The translations under genes were made by a program, and so were the position numbers. A stretch of DNA of 64,000 nucleotides from Populus alba (Eukaryota > Streptophyta > Magnoliopsida > Malpighiales > Salicaceae): assembly GCF_005239225.2 (NCBI RefSeq), contig NC_133293.1, forward strand, positions 9,330,333-9,394,332. Reading direction: 5' to 3'. Shown here piece after piece: positions 12,301 through 23,211 of the stretch; positions within the stretch are counted from its first letter, which is position 1; the number at the start of each line of letters is the position of its first letter. The notes beneath the pieces are model-generated. The model saw nothing but the letters and a program-made list of their open reading frames with translations. It had not been told where the DNA came from and did no database searches.

Positions 12301-13693
12301 TCTGCCTCGTGCTCTGCATCTGCCAACCCTCCTTTCCCTTTCCCTTTTTTCTTGAGAAAGGCCTACCATAGGGCCATAGCTTCTGGTTCATAGATTTTCC
12401 AATTGGGAAAAAGGATTAAATTACTCTTCAGTCTCTGTTCAATTTTTTATGTTTGAGAATCTACAATTCAGTCCTCTATCTCTTGTTGATCACCTCTAAG
12501 CCCCCGCTGTGTTTTCTGTAAGCCTCTGCTGCTATCTCATGAAGGGAACGTTTGCGATTTAGAAAAACCAATATTTGCTTTTCTTAGGAACTAATATATG
12601 TTTTAATAAAACGATGAGCCATGGCCAACAAGAGTTAATTAGCTGAACGATAGGTTATCAAACAGGAAGGGCTGATTTATAAAGGAGTTCAAAAGATAAG
12701 GACTAAAGATCAATTTAGTAAACAAAATACGTCTCGATGTTTTCTACTCTCTCTGTGAAATCTTTCTTTACAAATAATAAATGAAAAGGTTTTGTGAACA
12801 ATGGTACCTCAACAAGAGCAGGATGATCTCGACCTGTAATATCACTTTTCGTCTCTTCCAAGACGAAATCTTCTCGAAACCTCATCACACGTTCCTTAAA
12901 ATCCTCGTATTTTTCCTGTGCCATAATCAATTTATATGATCGATGAACCACATATAAAACAATTTGATAAACTTGAACTTAAATATGAAGGATCTCACCA
13001 GAAAATGATTTGAACATGACCAGTCAAAAAACTGGAGGCAAGTGATGAATCACCGCTGACAATTATAGATAAAATCAAAAGTACCTGAATTATTTGCCTG
13101 TCTGCCATGAACTCATTAGAGCTTCCAAAGCTATCATCGTCCTTGGATGTTGCTGAAAAGTAAGCCTTGGGACATCTTGTCTTGATTCCATACTTCTTAC
13201 AAAATGGTAGCCAAGATTTTGCAAACCTCCAAGCTTCTTTCATACCATGCAAAGTAACAGCTGCGCCACCGTCATCCGATAAGTACAAATTAAGCTTCTC
13301 TGCAGGATAATCCAAAGCCATGGCCGATAGAACAGTGTTCATTACTTCTAAGGTTGGCTCCTTGTCAGGATCCACAGTACATATAAATACATCAATGGCC
13401 GGGAGTTTATCATCCTCGGGCAGTCTTTCAGGGAAAACTGTTCGAGAAACGGGATGCCAGCCATAGGCTTGGCCAATCAGCCATATAAAGGAGAGAAGCA
13501 GCTCAGCGACAAAAACTAGAAGCCATAGTAACATGGGAACTGTGGCTTTGGTTTGGGGCTCTTGGAAGAGAAAAAAAGCTCTGTAGTAGATCAAGAAAGC
13601 TATAGCAATAGAGTGGAGGAGTCCATGTAATCTGTTGATGAAAATTGATGTCTTTGAGACATGGCATAAATGGAGGGGTGGAGAGATCTCCAT
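9383..13693 (-). CDS. CSLG: Cellulose synthase-like protein G (CslG), copy 2, 8 exons
   Basis: Exons in coding order: 13693-13085, 12915-12808, 12024-11893, 11786-11574, 11453-11354, 10669-10491, 10405-10055, 9931-9383. They join to 2241 bp (746 residues). Exons 4, 5 and 8 have exactly the same lengths as in copy 1 (213, 100 and 549 bp). Membrane segments lie near residues 22-42 and 53-73. Catalytic motifs are DDGG at 140-143, DCD at 300-302, AED at 456-458 and QGTRW at 496-500, followed by C-terminal helices. It is a membrane-bound GT2 glycosyltransferase of the CslG clade; the substrate is not known from sequence. The intron at 10490-10406 has a GC donor, as in copy 1. A TATATATA stretch at ~13764-13772 lies about 75 bp upstream of the ATG and could be the TATA box. 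The intron at 12807-12025 is long (783 bp) and holds an imperfect repeat of 'aaattgattcactgtgtctg'. Confidence 0.94.
10980..11290 (+). repeat. Possible LINE 3' end inside a CslG copy 2 intron
   Basis: Within the 684-bp intron 11353-10670, the stretch ending 'tgatgaaatgttttcatcc' followed by 'atcaaacaaaaaaga' resembles the tail of plant non-LTR retrotransposons: a T/G-rich untranslated end, a short ATG-rich tail and poly(A). No reverse-transcriptase coding sequence remains and no target duplication was confirmed. Confidence 0.25.
11501..11520. repeat. (GA)n microsatellite in CslG copy 2 intron
   Basis: About ten uninterrupted GA units in the intron between exons 4 and 5. Confidence 0.9.
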
Positions 13694-13804
13694 TAGTTTC
13701 TCAGCTGCTGCAGGTCAGATGAATGTTTTGGTTAGCGTAATTATATGCACCACCGGCTCTAATTATATATATATTCTCTTAATTTTCGAAATTCCTATCT
13801 TCAC

Positions 13805-13965
13805 CACCACGTTTTTTACTTGCTCTGCAATCTTCTTCTGCGGGCTTTTCAACTTTCAAGCCGTCTTGCTTGGACTGAGAGTGACCTTCCGTTGAATGAC
13901 TACTCTCAGGGAAGAGCACAGTCCTTCCACGCACAGATATATATGTACAAGAAACTGTCGAAAAG
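13805..13965. repeat. CslG copy 2 promoter segment, duplicated at 15246-15400
   Basis: The sequence from 'acttgctctgcaatcttctt' through 'cttggactgagagtgacc' and 'gtccttccacgc' to 'gtacaagaaactgtc' lies 110-270 bp upstream of the CslG copy 2 ATG. It recurs in the same order and orientation at 15246-15400 with scattered substitutions and small indels. Confidence 0.8.
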
Positions 13966-14079
13966 TAAATATAGAACAAATTAACGTTTGCAACTGCGGT
14001 CCAACCTGCTTTTTGTAGATTGAATTCTATTTAGAGTTGAAGGGTATTTTTATAAATATTTAAAGTTTTTTCTGTTTTG

Positions 14080-14290
14080 ATTTTTTACAGTGAGTATGTT
14101 TAAGAATATTGTTGTGATTGTTTTTTAAAATATTTTTTTATGTATTAAAATAATTTTTTTTTATTTTTTAAAAATTATTTTTATAATAATGCATTAAAAT
14201 GATATAAAAAAAATATATATATTAATTTAAAATAAAAAAATATTTTTTAAAAAAATATTTTTAAAACATAAAAATAAATAAAATCTAATA
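14080..14290. repeat. AT-rich dispersed repeat copy
   Basis: Same order of motifs as the repeat at 8290-8485 (poly-T, 'aaaattatttttataat', 'gcattaaaatgatat', 'tatattaatttaaa'), upstream of CslG copy 2. Confidence 0.5.
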
Positions 14291-14334
14291 AACTATCGCA
14301 TCAAATAATACAGAGACCACATGTTATATGTGGT

Positions 14335-14575
14335 CTCTTGTAATCATAGAGGAAAAGTCAATCTTTTTTTTCCAAGTGGGCGCACTGTAGACAGTGATAT
14401 CACGGAGAAATTTGCACTCCATCCTTCCATGAAAAGCAATATTGGCATCTCAAAACACAAACAAAAACAAAAAGGCACATCAACGGATAAGATTCAGCTG
14501 AAAACTAACCAGTAGGGCAACCAACATGGTCCAGGCCGACTCATCAACGTCGATCCGAGGCTTTACGCTTCTCAA
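14335..14575. repeat. Duplicated flanking segment (pairs with 8890-9120)
   Basis: This is the partner of the segment upstream of CslG copy 1, including 'gcactgtagacagtgatat', 'gataagattcagctgaaaac' and 'gggcaaccaacatggtcc'. It lacks the MITE found in the other copy. Confidence 0.8.
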
Positions 14576-15044
14576 GAAAAAAAAAATACTTTAAAAATTA
14601 ATTATTATTTATATTTTCAAATACCGGTTCAAATAAATGTTTATTTTCTAAATCATCACCATCATAGATTGTGGGTTGGATGAAAGAAAGAAAATATCTC
14701 CCGTTTTTCTCCCATTTTAATAGATCGGCATTTGTTATTTTTTATTTGTATGTTTGAAACTGTTCTTTAAAAAAATATCATTTGAAGGTTATAACCTTTT
14801 TTTTTTTTTTTTTCCAGTCAAGTCAAGTATTGAGCTCTAAATTTAATGAATTATCAAATTTATTATTTTTAAACTCAGTAGAGTACTAAACACGCCTCAT
14901 GTTAGATAAAAAAAATCTTTTATCTATTAAAAAAATAGATTAAAATGTCAAAATCAAAAAATTAATGATTTTATCCTTATACCCGGACTTCAAGCAAACG
15001 AGATAAATGGGGAAGTCATTATTTTTAGAATTTATTTGACAGTA

Positions 15045-15240
15045 TAACTGGTATTACTTTTTAAATAACTTTTTATATTAAAATATATATTAAAAATATT
15101 TTTTATATATTTTTTTAAAAGTTATTTTTAACATCAACACATTAAAATAATTTGAAAATACTAAAAATATATTAATTTAAAATTAATAAAAATTAATTAA
15201 ATTTTTTAAAAAACATTTTTAAAACATAAAAACTAACTAA
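15045..15240. repeat. AT-rich dispersed repeat copy
   Basis: Another member of the T/A-rich family: 'gttatttttaacatcaacac', 'attaaaataatttgaaaata', 'ctaaaaatatattaattt' and a closing run of lysine-codon-like A stretches. It lies immediately before the second promoter segment at 15246. Confidence 0.5.
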
Positions 15241-15245
15241 GAGGC

Positions 15246-15400
15246 TTTAACTTGCTATGCAATCTTCTTCTGCGGGCTTTCAACTTTCAAGTCATCATAG
15301 CTTGGACTGAGAGTGACCTTTCGTTAAATAACTAATCTCAGGTAAGCAACGTCCTTCCACGCGCACATATGTACAAGAAACTGTCACTTTAGATTATTGA
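15246..15400. repeat. Second copy of the CslG copy 2 promoter segment
   Basis: Diverged direct repeat of 13805-13965 containing 'gcaatcttcttctgcgggct', 'gcttggactgagagtgacc' and 'tgtacaagaaactgtcac'. No coding exon follows it, so it is an orphan promoter-proximal piece, left either by a lost gene copy or by a local duplication. Confidence 0.75.
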
Positions 15401-16599
15401 AATTTTTTACTTGCGCTCTTGTGAATGGAGGTTTGGAAACAACAATTTTCATTTTTTTTTAATAGATATTACTTGCTCGCTCTATGATACAAAAATAATT
15501 TAAAGTCAGTTTGTTTTTTAATTTTAAAGGTATTTTAAAAAAATTAATTTACTTCAAATTATTATTTTTTTCAGATCATTTTTATATATTGATGTGAAAA
15601 TTATTTTTTAACAAATAAATATTATTTTAATACATCTCATAATGAAAAAACAATTACTACCCCACTCTCTAATAAACTTTTATAATTAATTTCTACATAA
15701 GAAAAAATAAAATTGGGATTATAGATATGTTTTTTTATATCATAAAATATTTTAATTGAGGAATAAAAAAATAATACATGTACTTAATGTAATAAATTAT
15801 AAAATGTGTAAATTCATATATTTTAAAATGAGTTATGAATGTCAATTAAAAATTAAAGTTGGAACTTGATATTTCTAATAAGAAAAAAAGGATAGATAAA
15901 TATACAAATATTTTGTAAGTGCAAGCTAAAAGAGTCCTGTAAGGTAATAATAGCATCTATGCAATAAACTATCGAACATAAGTGAAAATGTAGGAAGTGA
16001 TAACATTTTTAAAGCCAGATTTTATTTAATTATGCATAAATTAAAATAAATACTCAAAATTTGCCTTGATGCTCGCGCTAGATTATTTGTTTATACAAGA
16101 AATAAGTCGCTGATTTCTGTGAGATATATGTTAACAATTTTTTTATTTATATAAAACTGAAAATATCAAAGGGCTATAATAACGAAGAAATCATGATAAA
16201 ATTATAACCAAGCTATTGAAATCAAGACCAGAAAATTCAAAATATATAGGTAATGTAGTAATTATATTATTCTATCAAATATAAAAATACAAAATCATTC
16301 TTGTGCATAGGAGAAATTGAATTATTTTATTTAAGGATTACATTAGTAATTTTATTGTGTAATAAAAAATATAATTATCAAAATAACTCTACATGATCCT
16401 AAAAAAACATTTATATCATAATAAAAGTACTACTTTATATCCGAAACAAAAGCAAAAGATAAAATAAAGAAGAGGTAAAATAATAATTATATTATTGTAA
16501 TAAATAATAATCTATCTTAGGGAACATTAATATAGCAGGGGATTAGTTTTTTTGAATGATATATACTTAATAACAACAATAATTATGGCAAACATTTTA

Positions 16600-19500
16600 G
16601 TTGAAAAAATAAAAATTACAGATTAAAGAAAAAGAAGCCGCATATAAGGAAGACGCGAAACATGTATAGCAAGAATTTTTGTGGAGGGGAACTCTGAAAC
16701 AAACACAACTGTCTGGAAACTTAACACACTAAAAAATAGAAAGGCCAAAAATATTTTGATTTGTTCTTTGGAACTTGTTCCTTTCCCTTTTTTCTATTAT
16801 TTTGCAGCAAATGGCGAGACAGATTATCTGCAGGAAAAAACTCGAGCAGTATAATAGTGCAAGTAATTTAGTTTGTTTTACCGACCTAATTTTTAGTGTT
16901 TCCGAGTCATTCTTCTTCCCATGACCCTCCATTTGTCTGACTTGGTTAAGCCTTCACAGTTTTGTTCCTTGTTGGTTCCAGCATCAGCACAACCATTGAC
17001 ACTTCAAAGACCAGTTCTTATGGAGAAGAGAAGGATTTCAAAGAAGCACTCCCATTTGAAATCAGCCAACAACAAAGCATCGTATTTTGTTATGGAAAAA
17101 ATAAAAATAAAAATGAATTAACATGAACATATTACAGCACAGCTTGATTAAAATATGATTGAGATTAATTGCAAGTTAAAGTTCATTAGCCTCTTCCGTC
17201 TCTTCCTCATGGTAAAAAGAGGACATGCTGCAAGTGCACAATTTCATCAGATCTTGCTAGTTTAGTATAGCTCTTTCACTAGGATGGCTAGTGATTTTAC
17301 AAAACTTAATACAGTTAGCGAATTTTGGAAAATTAGAAAAGCTTGCGATAATTGCAAGATTTTACATTAAAAAAAAAAAAAAACAGTAATTGCATTCCTA
17401 TAGTGGCAAATAACACTTTCCCTAAGCTTGATCAAAAGATTCCCCAGTGAATTTGTCTCCTATTTTCCTTCTCTCTTTTTTCTCACTACGTTTTAAGTGC
17501 CAGTAGAGCTAGAATTATCAAGCCATCCCAACTAAAAGCTAGAAGTTTGGATTTAGCAACGAAGGAAAATACAACACAGGCAAGTGGCAAATAGCAACAA
17601 CTAATGCTAAGGCCACAGTAAGGAAAAAACTAGCAATTACCATTAGCTTCCTGAACATCGAACTGTCTGATAATAGGAAACACATAAACTAAGATGAACA
17701 CTAGTTCACCAATTTACATGCCGGCACATAAATCAGCAAGATAAGACAATCCTTGATTGCAATCTTGAGTCTTGACACAACACTATAAACCGGGCTAATC
17801 ACTCTATTAGTGCTGCAGCACAAGGGCATGAACTCACCAACTACCATCAATGTGATACCAAATCCAATCAAATAAACCCAACTAACAATAGAAGCAGGTA
17901 AAACCTAATTCAAGCATCAACTTGATTTTGATATCAGTTTGAAGGATGCTACATGAGGGCAGAGATCAAAAGGAGATGGCATGTTACTGCTTAGTAAAAA
18001 TACTATCAGAAAAGCTAGGGCATTTCATCGTGATGTAGAGTGAGTTAATAATGGTAATAAAATGTTGCAGAATACCACCATGAGGTTATCCTCAAAGCAC
18101 AGCTGACTCAATATACTTAGCTGCATCCTCTGCTCCATGCAGTTTCATTCCACAACACCAAATTGCATCTAATGAGACGGTTCAGATGGAGCTCAAACTC
18201 CAAAATTCAGCATTGCATCCTTAAACTCATCTCCACATAAACATTGGATAATCTGAAAGGAAAACCTCAAGCTGTTAGATATAAAAAAGACAGATTGAAC
18301 GCATTTGAAAAAAAGATGAAATTGTCCATAAGCTAACAATTTGAGGGAAATTCATGCTATTCTGAGATTAACTAGAACCGTGAACACACCTCACTTTGTC
18401 CACCAGTTATATACCCTTGGAAAAACAAATAACATTACAAAATGAAACCTAGAAACTAAAACAGTTTTTGTTATACCCCAACAAAATCAGAAGTGGGAAG
18501 TAAGTTGAACAAGTGACAAGTAGATTCACTTATGATGTCAATATTGTCATTCCAAAGCTGCCATGGGATAATAATGACCAGGTGTTGTAAATATTTATTT
18601 TGTTTCAAGTCAATTGTTCAACTTGGAAATTTGAGTAACTATGCAATCTTGACAATCTTTCCCTATAGTGAATACCGTGAGTAGAAGCACTACAGAACAG
18701 CTAGGGGAGCTTGCATTCAGTGCAATCACATAAGAAACCCAATTGCTAATAGAAAATATGCCACTAGATATAAATAATCACGACCAGGTGGAAAAGAGGA
18801 TAAACGGTAAGCAAAGAGGATTGTCATTCTGTGTTCTACATACTAGTTCACTTGCGCCAATCTGATGTTACTTCAGTAATAAAGCATTACATTGTCATCA
18901 TCTATTGCTAACAGCACGCCTCTAATACTGACCCAAGTATCTAATTGTTACCAATATGTATATGCCACTATTTATTTTCACATAACATGGAGAATTTGAT
19001 GGAGATGAACACATTTATGTATCTAATCATTAAGAGAAACAGCCATCAAGTAAATCCATCCTTTTTTCCCAGAGGCACAAAGGCCCAGTATCATTCGAAG
19101 AATTAGTACAGTCAGCAAGCAGAAACACCAAGAAACACATAAAGAACACGTGTGACAAGGGAAAATTGGTAAATAAGAGCTGGACATCCTGCTGATTAGG
19201 AACGCTATGCTGATGAAATAGAAACCGCACTTGGAAAAGCCATCAGAAGCTTGCCAGCATTCCAAGCCCCCAATACCTCAGAACCAGCACAAATCAATAT
19301 CCTATCTCAGACATCCAGAACTGCTAATATAAGTCATATCAGAGCCTAGAAGCCTGCAGCTCTATCCACCAATTACAACTTGAAGAAAACAGCAAGTTCT
19401 TTTGAATCATAATCTCAGTTACAAAAATTTGCATGATCTCAGTTTCAAAACAATTTCAATTTTTAGCAGCATCTGCTATGTTTCTACAACAATTCTATTG

Positions 19501-20179
19501 CAGTGTCGTGGTCTATATGTTCAAACATAGCTTCTTTATGAACTCCTTGTCTTGCTAGAGTACACTCAACATCAAATATAAGGTCGTTGATAAATGATCC
19601 CGTCACATTGCAACTCTTTCATCAAATTCAATGAAACCATTCAAAACCCTGTCTAGTTTATTAGGGATGGAAACATGACAGTTTGATCAACTTTATGCAG
19701 AGCAGTAGAAAACATCTAAGTATGCTAACAGCCTCTAAGTTTTCTGGCAGGTTAGTGCTCCGTTATAGCCAATTATAAAGTCTTTAGGCTTACGAACCTC
19801 ACTAAGATCCCAAATTATCCAGCATAAATACACAACTATATGCTAAGAGCTACTCTAAAAGACCAATTTAATACACATCTTATGGAACATGGTGTCCCCC
19901 TACACTAAGCTGAAAGAAAAATCCACTCAATTCAACTGCTTGCACTGCAAACAGTAGCCTCTCGTCAAAACACTATTAGCTCCTCTTAGCGGGAATAACT
20001 CGCCATAAAAATTACCATAGTTTTCAGAAGAAGAACATGTACATTATAGAGACATGCACACAATGACACAAAGCTCCACCATATTAATAGGAATTGAAAC
20101 ATATGATATGCATATCTCAGTCATAACAAAAGATGGGGAAAAAATAAGAGGGAGAGAAATTAAAAACTGGCTACCTTCT
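16600..20179. other. Less AT-rich stretch without a recognised coding gene
   Basis: Base composition is more balanced than in neighbouring spacers and T-rich polypyrimidine tracts occur on the minus strand, suggesting transcribed, intron-like DNA. Short open frames near 16729-17121 and 19023-19265 have no recognisable domain. A good minus-strand splice acceptor lies at about 18252, and the stretch may be the 3' UTR and 3' UTR intron of the FHA gene. No transposase, tRNA or rRNA was seen. Confidence 0.4.
18050..18251 (-). other. Candidate 3' UTR exon of the FHA gene
   Basis: On the minus strand a polypyrimidine-AG acceptor (GGTTTTCCTTTCAG) ends at 18252. The first bases after it read as 19 codons and then a stop. 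A consensus donor, AGAAG|GTAGCC, lies a few bases after the FHA stop codon at about 20171. Joining the two gives a ~1.9-kb intron in the 3' UTR. This is inference from splice signals only. Confidence 0.3.
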
Positions 20180-21331
20180 CTAGCCCACAGTCCCTACACC
20201 CTGTTTTCTCTTCTGCTCTATCATATACTCCCGAACTCGCTCTGCCTTCCTTCTCATCCCTTCAACCATCTCCTCCGTGACCTCTAATATCTGCTTTGGC
20301 AAATCCACCTCCATAGAATTAAACCACTCCTCCAGTGTCATCTTCTCCAAATCCGATAATTCCTTCCCCTTCTCCAAATTCTCATTGGCACTAACTTGTG
20401 CCTCACTAACATCACCGTCCTTAGCATCATTCCCCTTGGCTGTGTCATTACACTTTTCTCCAAAACTCGTTTCCTTTTCCGTGATCTCCTCGTGGACATC
20501 TTCCACGGTCTCAACTTTCTTCTCATTAGCAACCTCTTTCACCTCTTCTTGTGCATTCATCGCTAAATCAACATTCTCCTTAACATCCACAACATCACAT
20601 TGAACATTCTCCGCTGGCACTTCCTGTAAATTCTTTATCCTCCCCCTACCTCCACGCACTTTTTTACCCAATTCACCACAATCGACTCCCAAATTCTCCA
20701 AAACAACACATTCCTCGTTCTTTCTACTTCTAGTACTCCTCAAATTCATTCTCTTTGCCTCGGCAGGAACCACCCTATCCAATTCCTTCCCCAAAGCCTT
20801 AGCACCCCTCGGTCTCCCTCTTCCCCTGTTCTCCGGAACTATCACCTCACTTTTTACCTCCAATTTCTCAGCATTCTCTTCCTCCAAATTTTCAGCATTC
20901 TCTCTCTCCTCTTCATTTCCTCTGCGGCTCCGATTCGCTGCGACAGATCCTACTTTAGTTGATTCTTTAGCACGTCTACTCGGATTGCGTCTCAACTGCG
21001 AGGTTTCCTCGTGAACGTTGAATTGGACGAGGATCGAAGTTAACTCCCCGAGTTTGATGGTGTCGCCGTCGCGGAGATCGAAGGATTTGTAGGGAGAGAG
21101 GGTAGTGGAGTTGAGAGTGGTGCCGTTGGAGGAATCAAGGTCTTGGAGACTCCATTTACCTGATTCGGATACGATTGCGAGGTGCTTTGAGGAGATTCCG
21201 GCGTCTTTGATAGGGAAGTTGTTGCCGCGGACAACCCGGCCGATTCGGACAGTGCATCCGGGTCTGAATTCTAGGGTTTCGCCTTCTCTAGGACCTCGCA
21301 CCATTGTCAATTTCAGTATTGGGGGTTCCAT
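20180..21331 (-). CDS. FHA-domain protein (At4g14490-like)
   Basis: An uninterrupted frame of 383 residues. The N-terminal forkhead-associated domain spans about residues 5-105, with the phosphothreonine-binding signature: GR at 31-32, SSKH at 47-50, and SSNGT with N69-G70. FHA domains bind phosphothreonine peptides, so a nuclear signalling or chromatin-associated role is likely. The middle is low-complexity and highly charged. It contains an AT-hook-like RGRGRPRG at 169-176 and a second basic RGGRGR patch, both suggestive of DNA binding. The C-terminal ~60 residues (LEEWFNSMEV...EEMVEGMRRKAERVREYM) form a probable helix. The ATG at 21331 is the first in frame and places the FHA fold close to the N-terminus, as in related Arabidopsis proteins. 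No coding intron is needed. Confidence 0.88.
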   Translation of the reverse strand: MEPPILKLTMVRGPREGETLEFRPGCTVRIGRVVRGNNFPIKDAGISSKHLAIVSESGKWSLQDLDSSNGTTLNSTTLSPYKSFDLRDGDTIKLGELTSILVQFNVHEETSQLRRNPSRRAKESTKVGSVAANRSRRGNEEERENAENLEEENAEKLEVKSEVIVPENRGRGRPRGAKALGKELDRVVPAEAKRMNLRSTRSRKNEECVVLENLGVDCGELGKKVRGGRGRIKNLQEVPAENVQCDVVDVKENVDLAMNAQEEVKEVANEKKVETVEDVHEEITEKETSFGEKCNDTAKGNDAKDGDVSEAQVSANENLEKGKELSDLEKMTLEEWFNSMEVDLPKQILEVTEEMVEGMRRKAERVREYMIEQKRKQGVGTVG

Positions 21332-21654
21332 TGGTAGAGAGAAACGATTCGGATGCTTGAAACGTCGTTTTGAAGTGGAGTAGGAGCAGGATTCAGAGTG
21401 TTGAAATTAATTTGAAAATGGAAAAGGACTTGGTTCTGTCGTTAAATTACTTGGTTTGACGCAAATCAAAATTTTTGAAAGGTAACTGGGCGGCAAGGAG
21501 CTCCCTTCCTTGGTTTATTTTATTTTAGTAATTTTTTTTTTAAGATGAGATTGACAGATCACATATATCTAATTTTATCCACACAAAAAAAAGAAAAAAG
21601 AGAGAATTAGCCAAAAAAATATCCTTGCCTTGCTTATAATGTTACGAAGCTATC

Positions 21655-21900
21655 GGTTGGGAGTGTAATTATAATTATTTTTAAAAATATTTTTTATATT
21701 TTTAAAAAATTATTTTTTATATTAATATATTAAAATAATTTAAAAATATCAAAAATTATTAATTTAAAGTAAAAAATTAATTTTTTTTAAAATGTTTTTG
21801 AAATGTGAAAACAAGCAAGCCTAATTTTTTTAAATATTTTTATTTAAAAATATATTAAAATAATATTTTTTATTTTTTTAAATATATTTTTTATACAATT
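21655..21900. repeat. AT-rich dispersed repeat copy
   Basis: T/A-rich family member ('aaaaaattattttttatatt', 'atattaaaataatttaaaaa', 'attaatttaaagt') lying between the FHA gene and the left edge of the Harbinger element. Confidence 0.45.
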
Positions 21901-22159
21901 CAAACTTTAAAAGAAAAAAAAACTGGTTTCATATCCATACAGATATAGAACCCGTTTGGTTACGTGGTTACGTCCACGTTTCAGGCGTTTTAATTTGACA
22001 AGATGTTTGGTTAACAGCAACCAGCGTTTTCAAATAGCATGGGGCCCATTGTCTTTGCGTTCCAAACGCAGGTTTATCAAAAGCATTTGCCATATGCTTC
22101 TTGCGTGGCTGCTGTTCAGAGAAAACACATTAATAACTTTACCAAAAAAATTAATTAGC

Positions 22160-22320
22160 CCTAACGTCCCTCACTGCAGCTCTAACCTCCCTCACTGCAG
22201 CTCTCCTCCTCCAAAGCAGCCCGAAGCCATCTCTCCTCCCTCACTGAGCTCTCCCCCTCCAAAGTAGCCCGAAGCCAAAAATCAGTCCTTCTCCTCTTGA
22301 TTTCAAGCCAAAAATCAGTC
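22160..22320. repeat. Short tandem motifs in the transposon leader
   Basis: 'ccctcactgcagctct' occurs twice in succession with a third partial copy. 'cctccaaagcagcccgaagc' then repeats with one change, and 'gccaaaaatcagtc' occurs twice. These interleaved duplications are unusual in the otherwise unremarkable leader. Confidence 0.8.
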
Positions 22321-23211
22321 TTCTCCGTTTCAAGCTAGCTGTTTCACAGCGAGGGAAACACACCCACAATACCCATTCTCTCACACATATCATCACCAGT
22401 GTGTGTATCACAGTGTAGATCACGCCCATCTGCCACCGATCTGCTGCTATGACGAACTTCTTTCTCGGTTGAAGAAGACACACTGTGACCCAGGTAATTT
22501 TCTTCGAACTTCACCTGAAAAATTGTTTACATCGTGGCTTATCTGCTAAACACACTGTTTTCTCTAACCACACATTTCGTTTGCTCTGTGTTTTCTTTGC
22601 CAGAACCAAATACAACATCGAAATTGTCCTCTTGGAAAGCTGAAAGCCAAGCATCTTACCAATCTCTGTCTCGGTTGCAAAGGAAAAATTAAGGTCAGTT
22701 GATCTGTGTCTGTTGCACAAATTAATGTAGTTTTTAATTTTCAGTTGTTGTGTTTAGGGTTTAGAATAAAAATTTATGTTATTGTTGTGTTTGATTATGT
22801 ATGTTTCGGTTGATTTTAATTCTGTTACTTTGTTATGCCAGTTGTATATTACATTTTCTATTATTGCCGCTGCATGATCTGCTTTTCTTCCGGTTTATGA
22901 TGCTCTGTTACCGTGTTTGTGTTCGTGTTCCTTTTTTTTTCGATAACTTCGTATGTGTTATAATTAAACTCTGTTTTTTTAATGTAAAACAGAGTTGTAC
23001 CTGCGAGTGATTTGTTCAGCTTACTCTGTGTTATAATTCGGTTTGTGATGCCCTATCATGTAGTGTTTGTTCAGGTTCTTCAAATATTGTTACACTGTTT
23101 TGTGTTGTTGCTCATGTGGGGTTATGTTGATGGCCTGAGGTTGAGTTCAAGTATGTGCATTTTAATGAGTGCCTAATGTTGAGTTTAACTAGCTGATGTG
23201 TTTAACATTAG

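Larger units (their letters stand above)
13694..16600. other. Intergenic upstream of CslG copy 2
   Basis: AT-rich DNA with at least three AT-rich dispersed repeats (about 14080-14290, 15045-15240, 15480-15660), the duplicated promoter segment, and the flank segment shared with copy 1. No gene-like coding structure was found. Confidence 0.6.

Noticed and set aside
16729..17121. Frames on both strands near 17 kb
   Set aside because: No recognisable domain or splice structure; left as unassigned transcribed-looking DNA.
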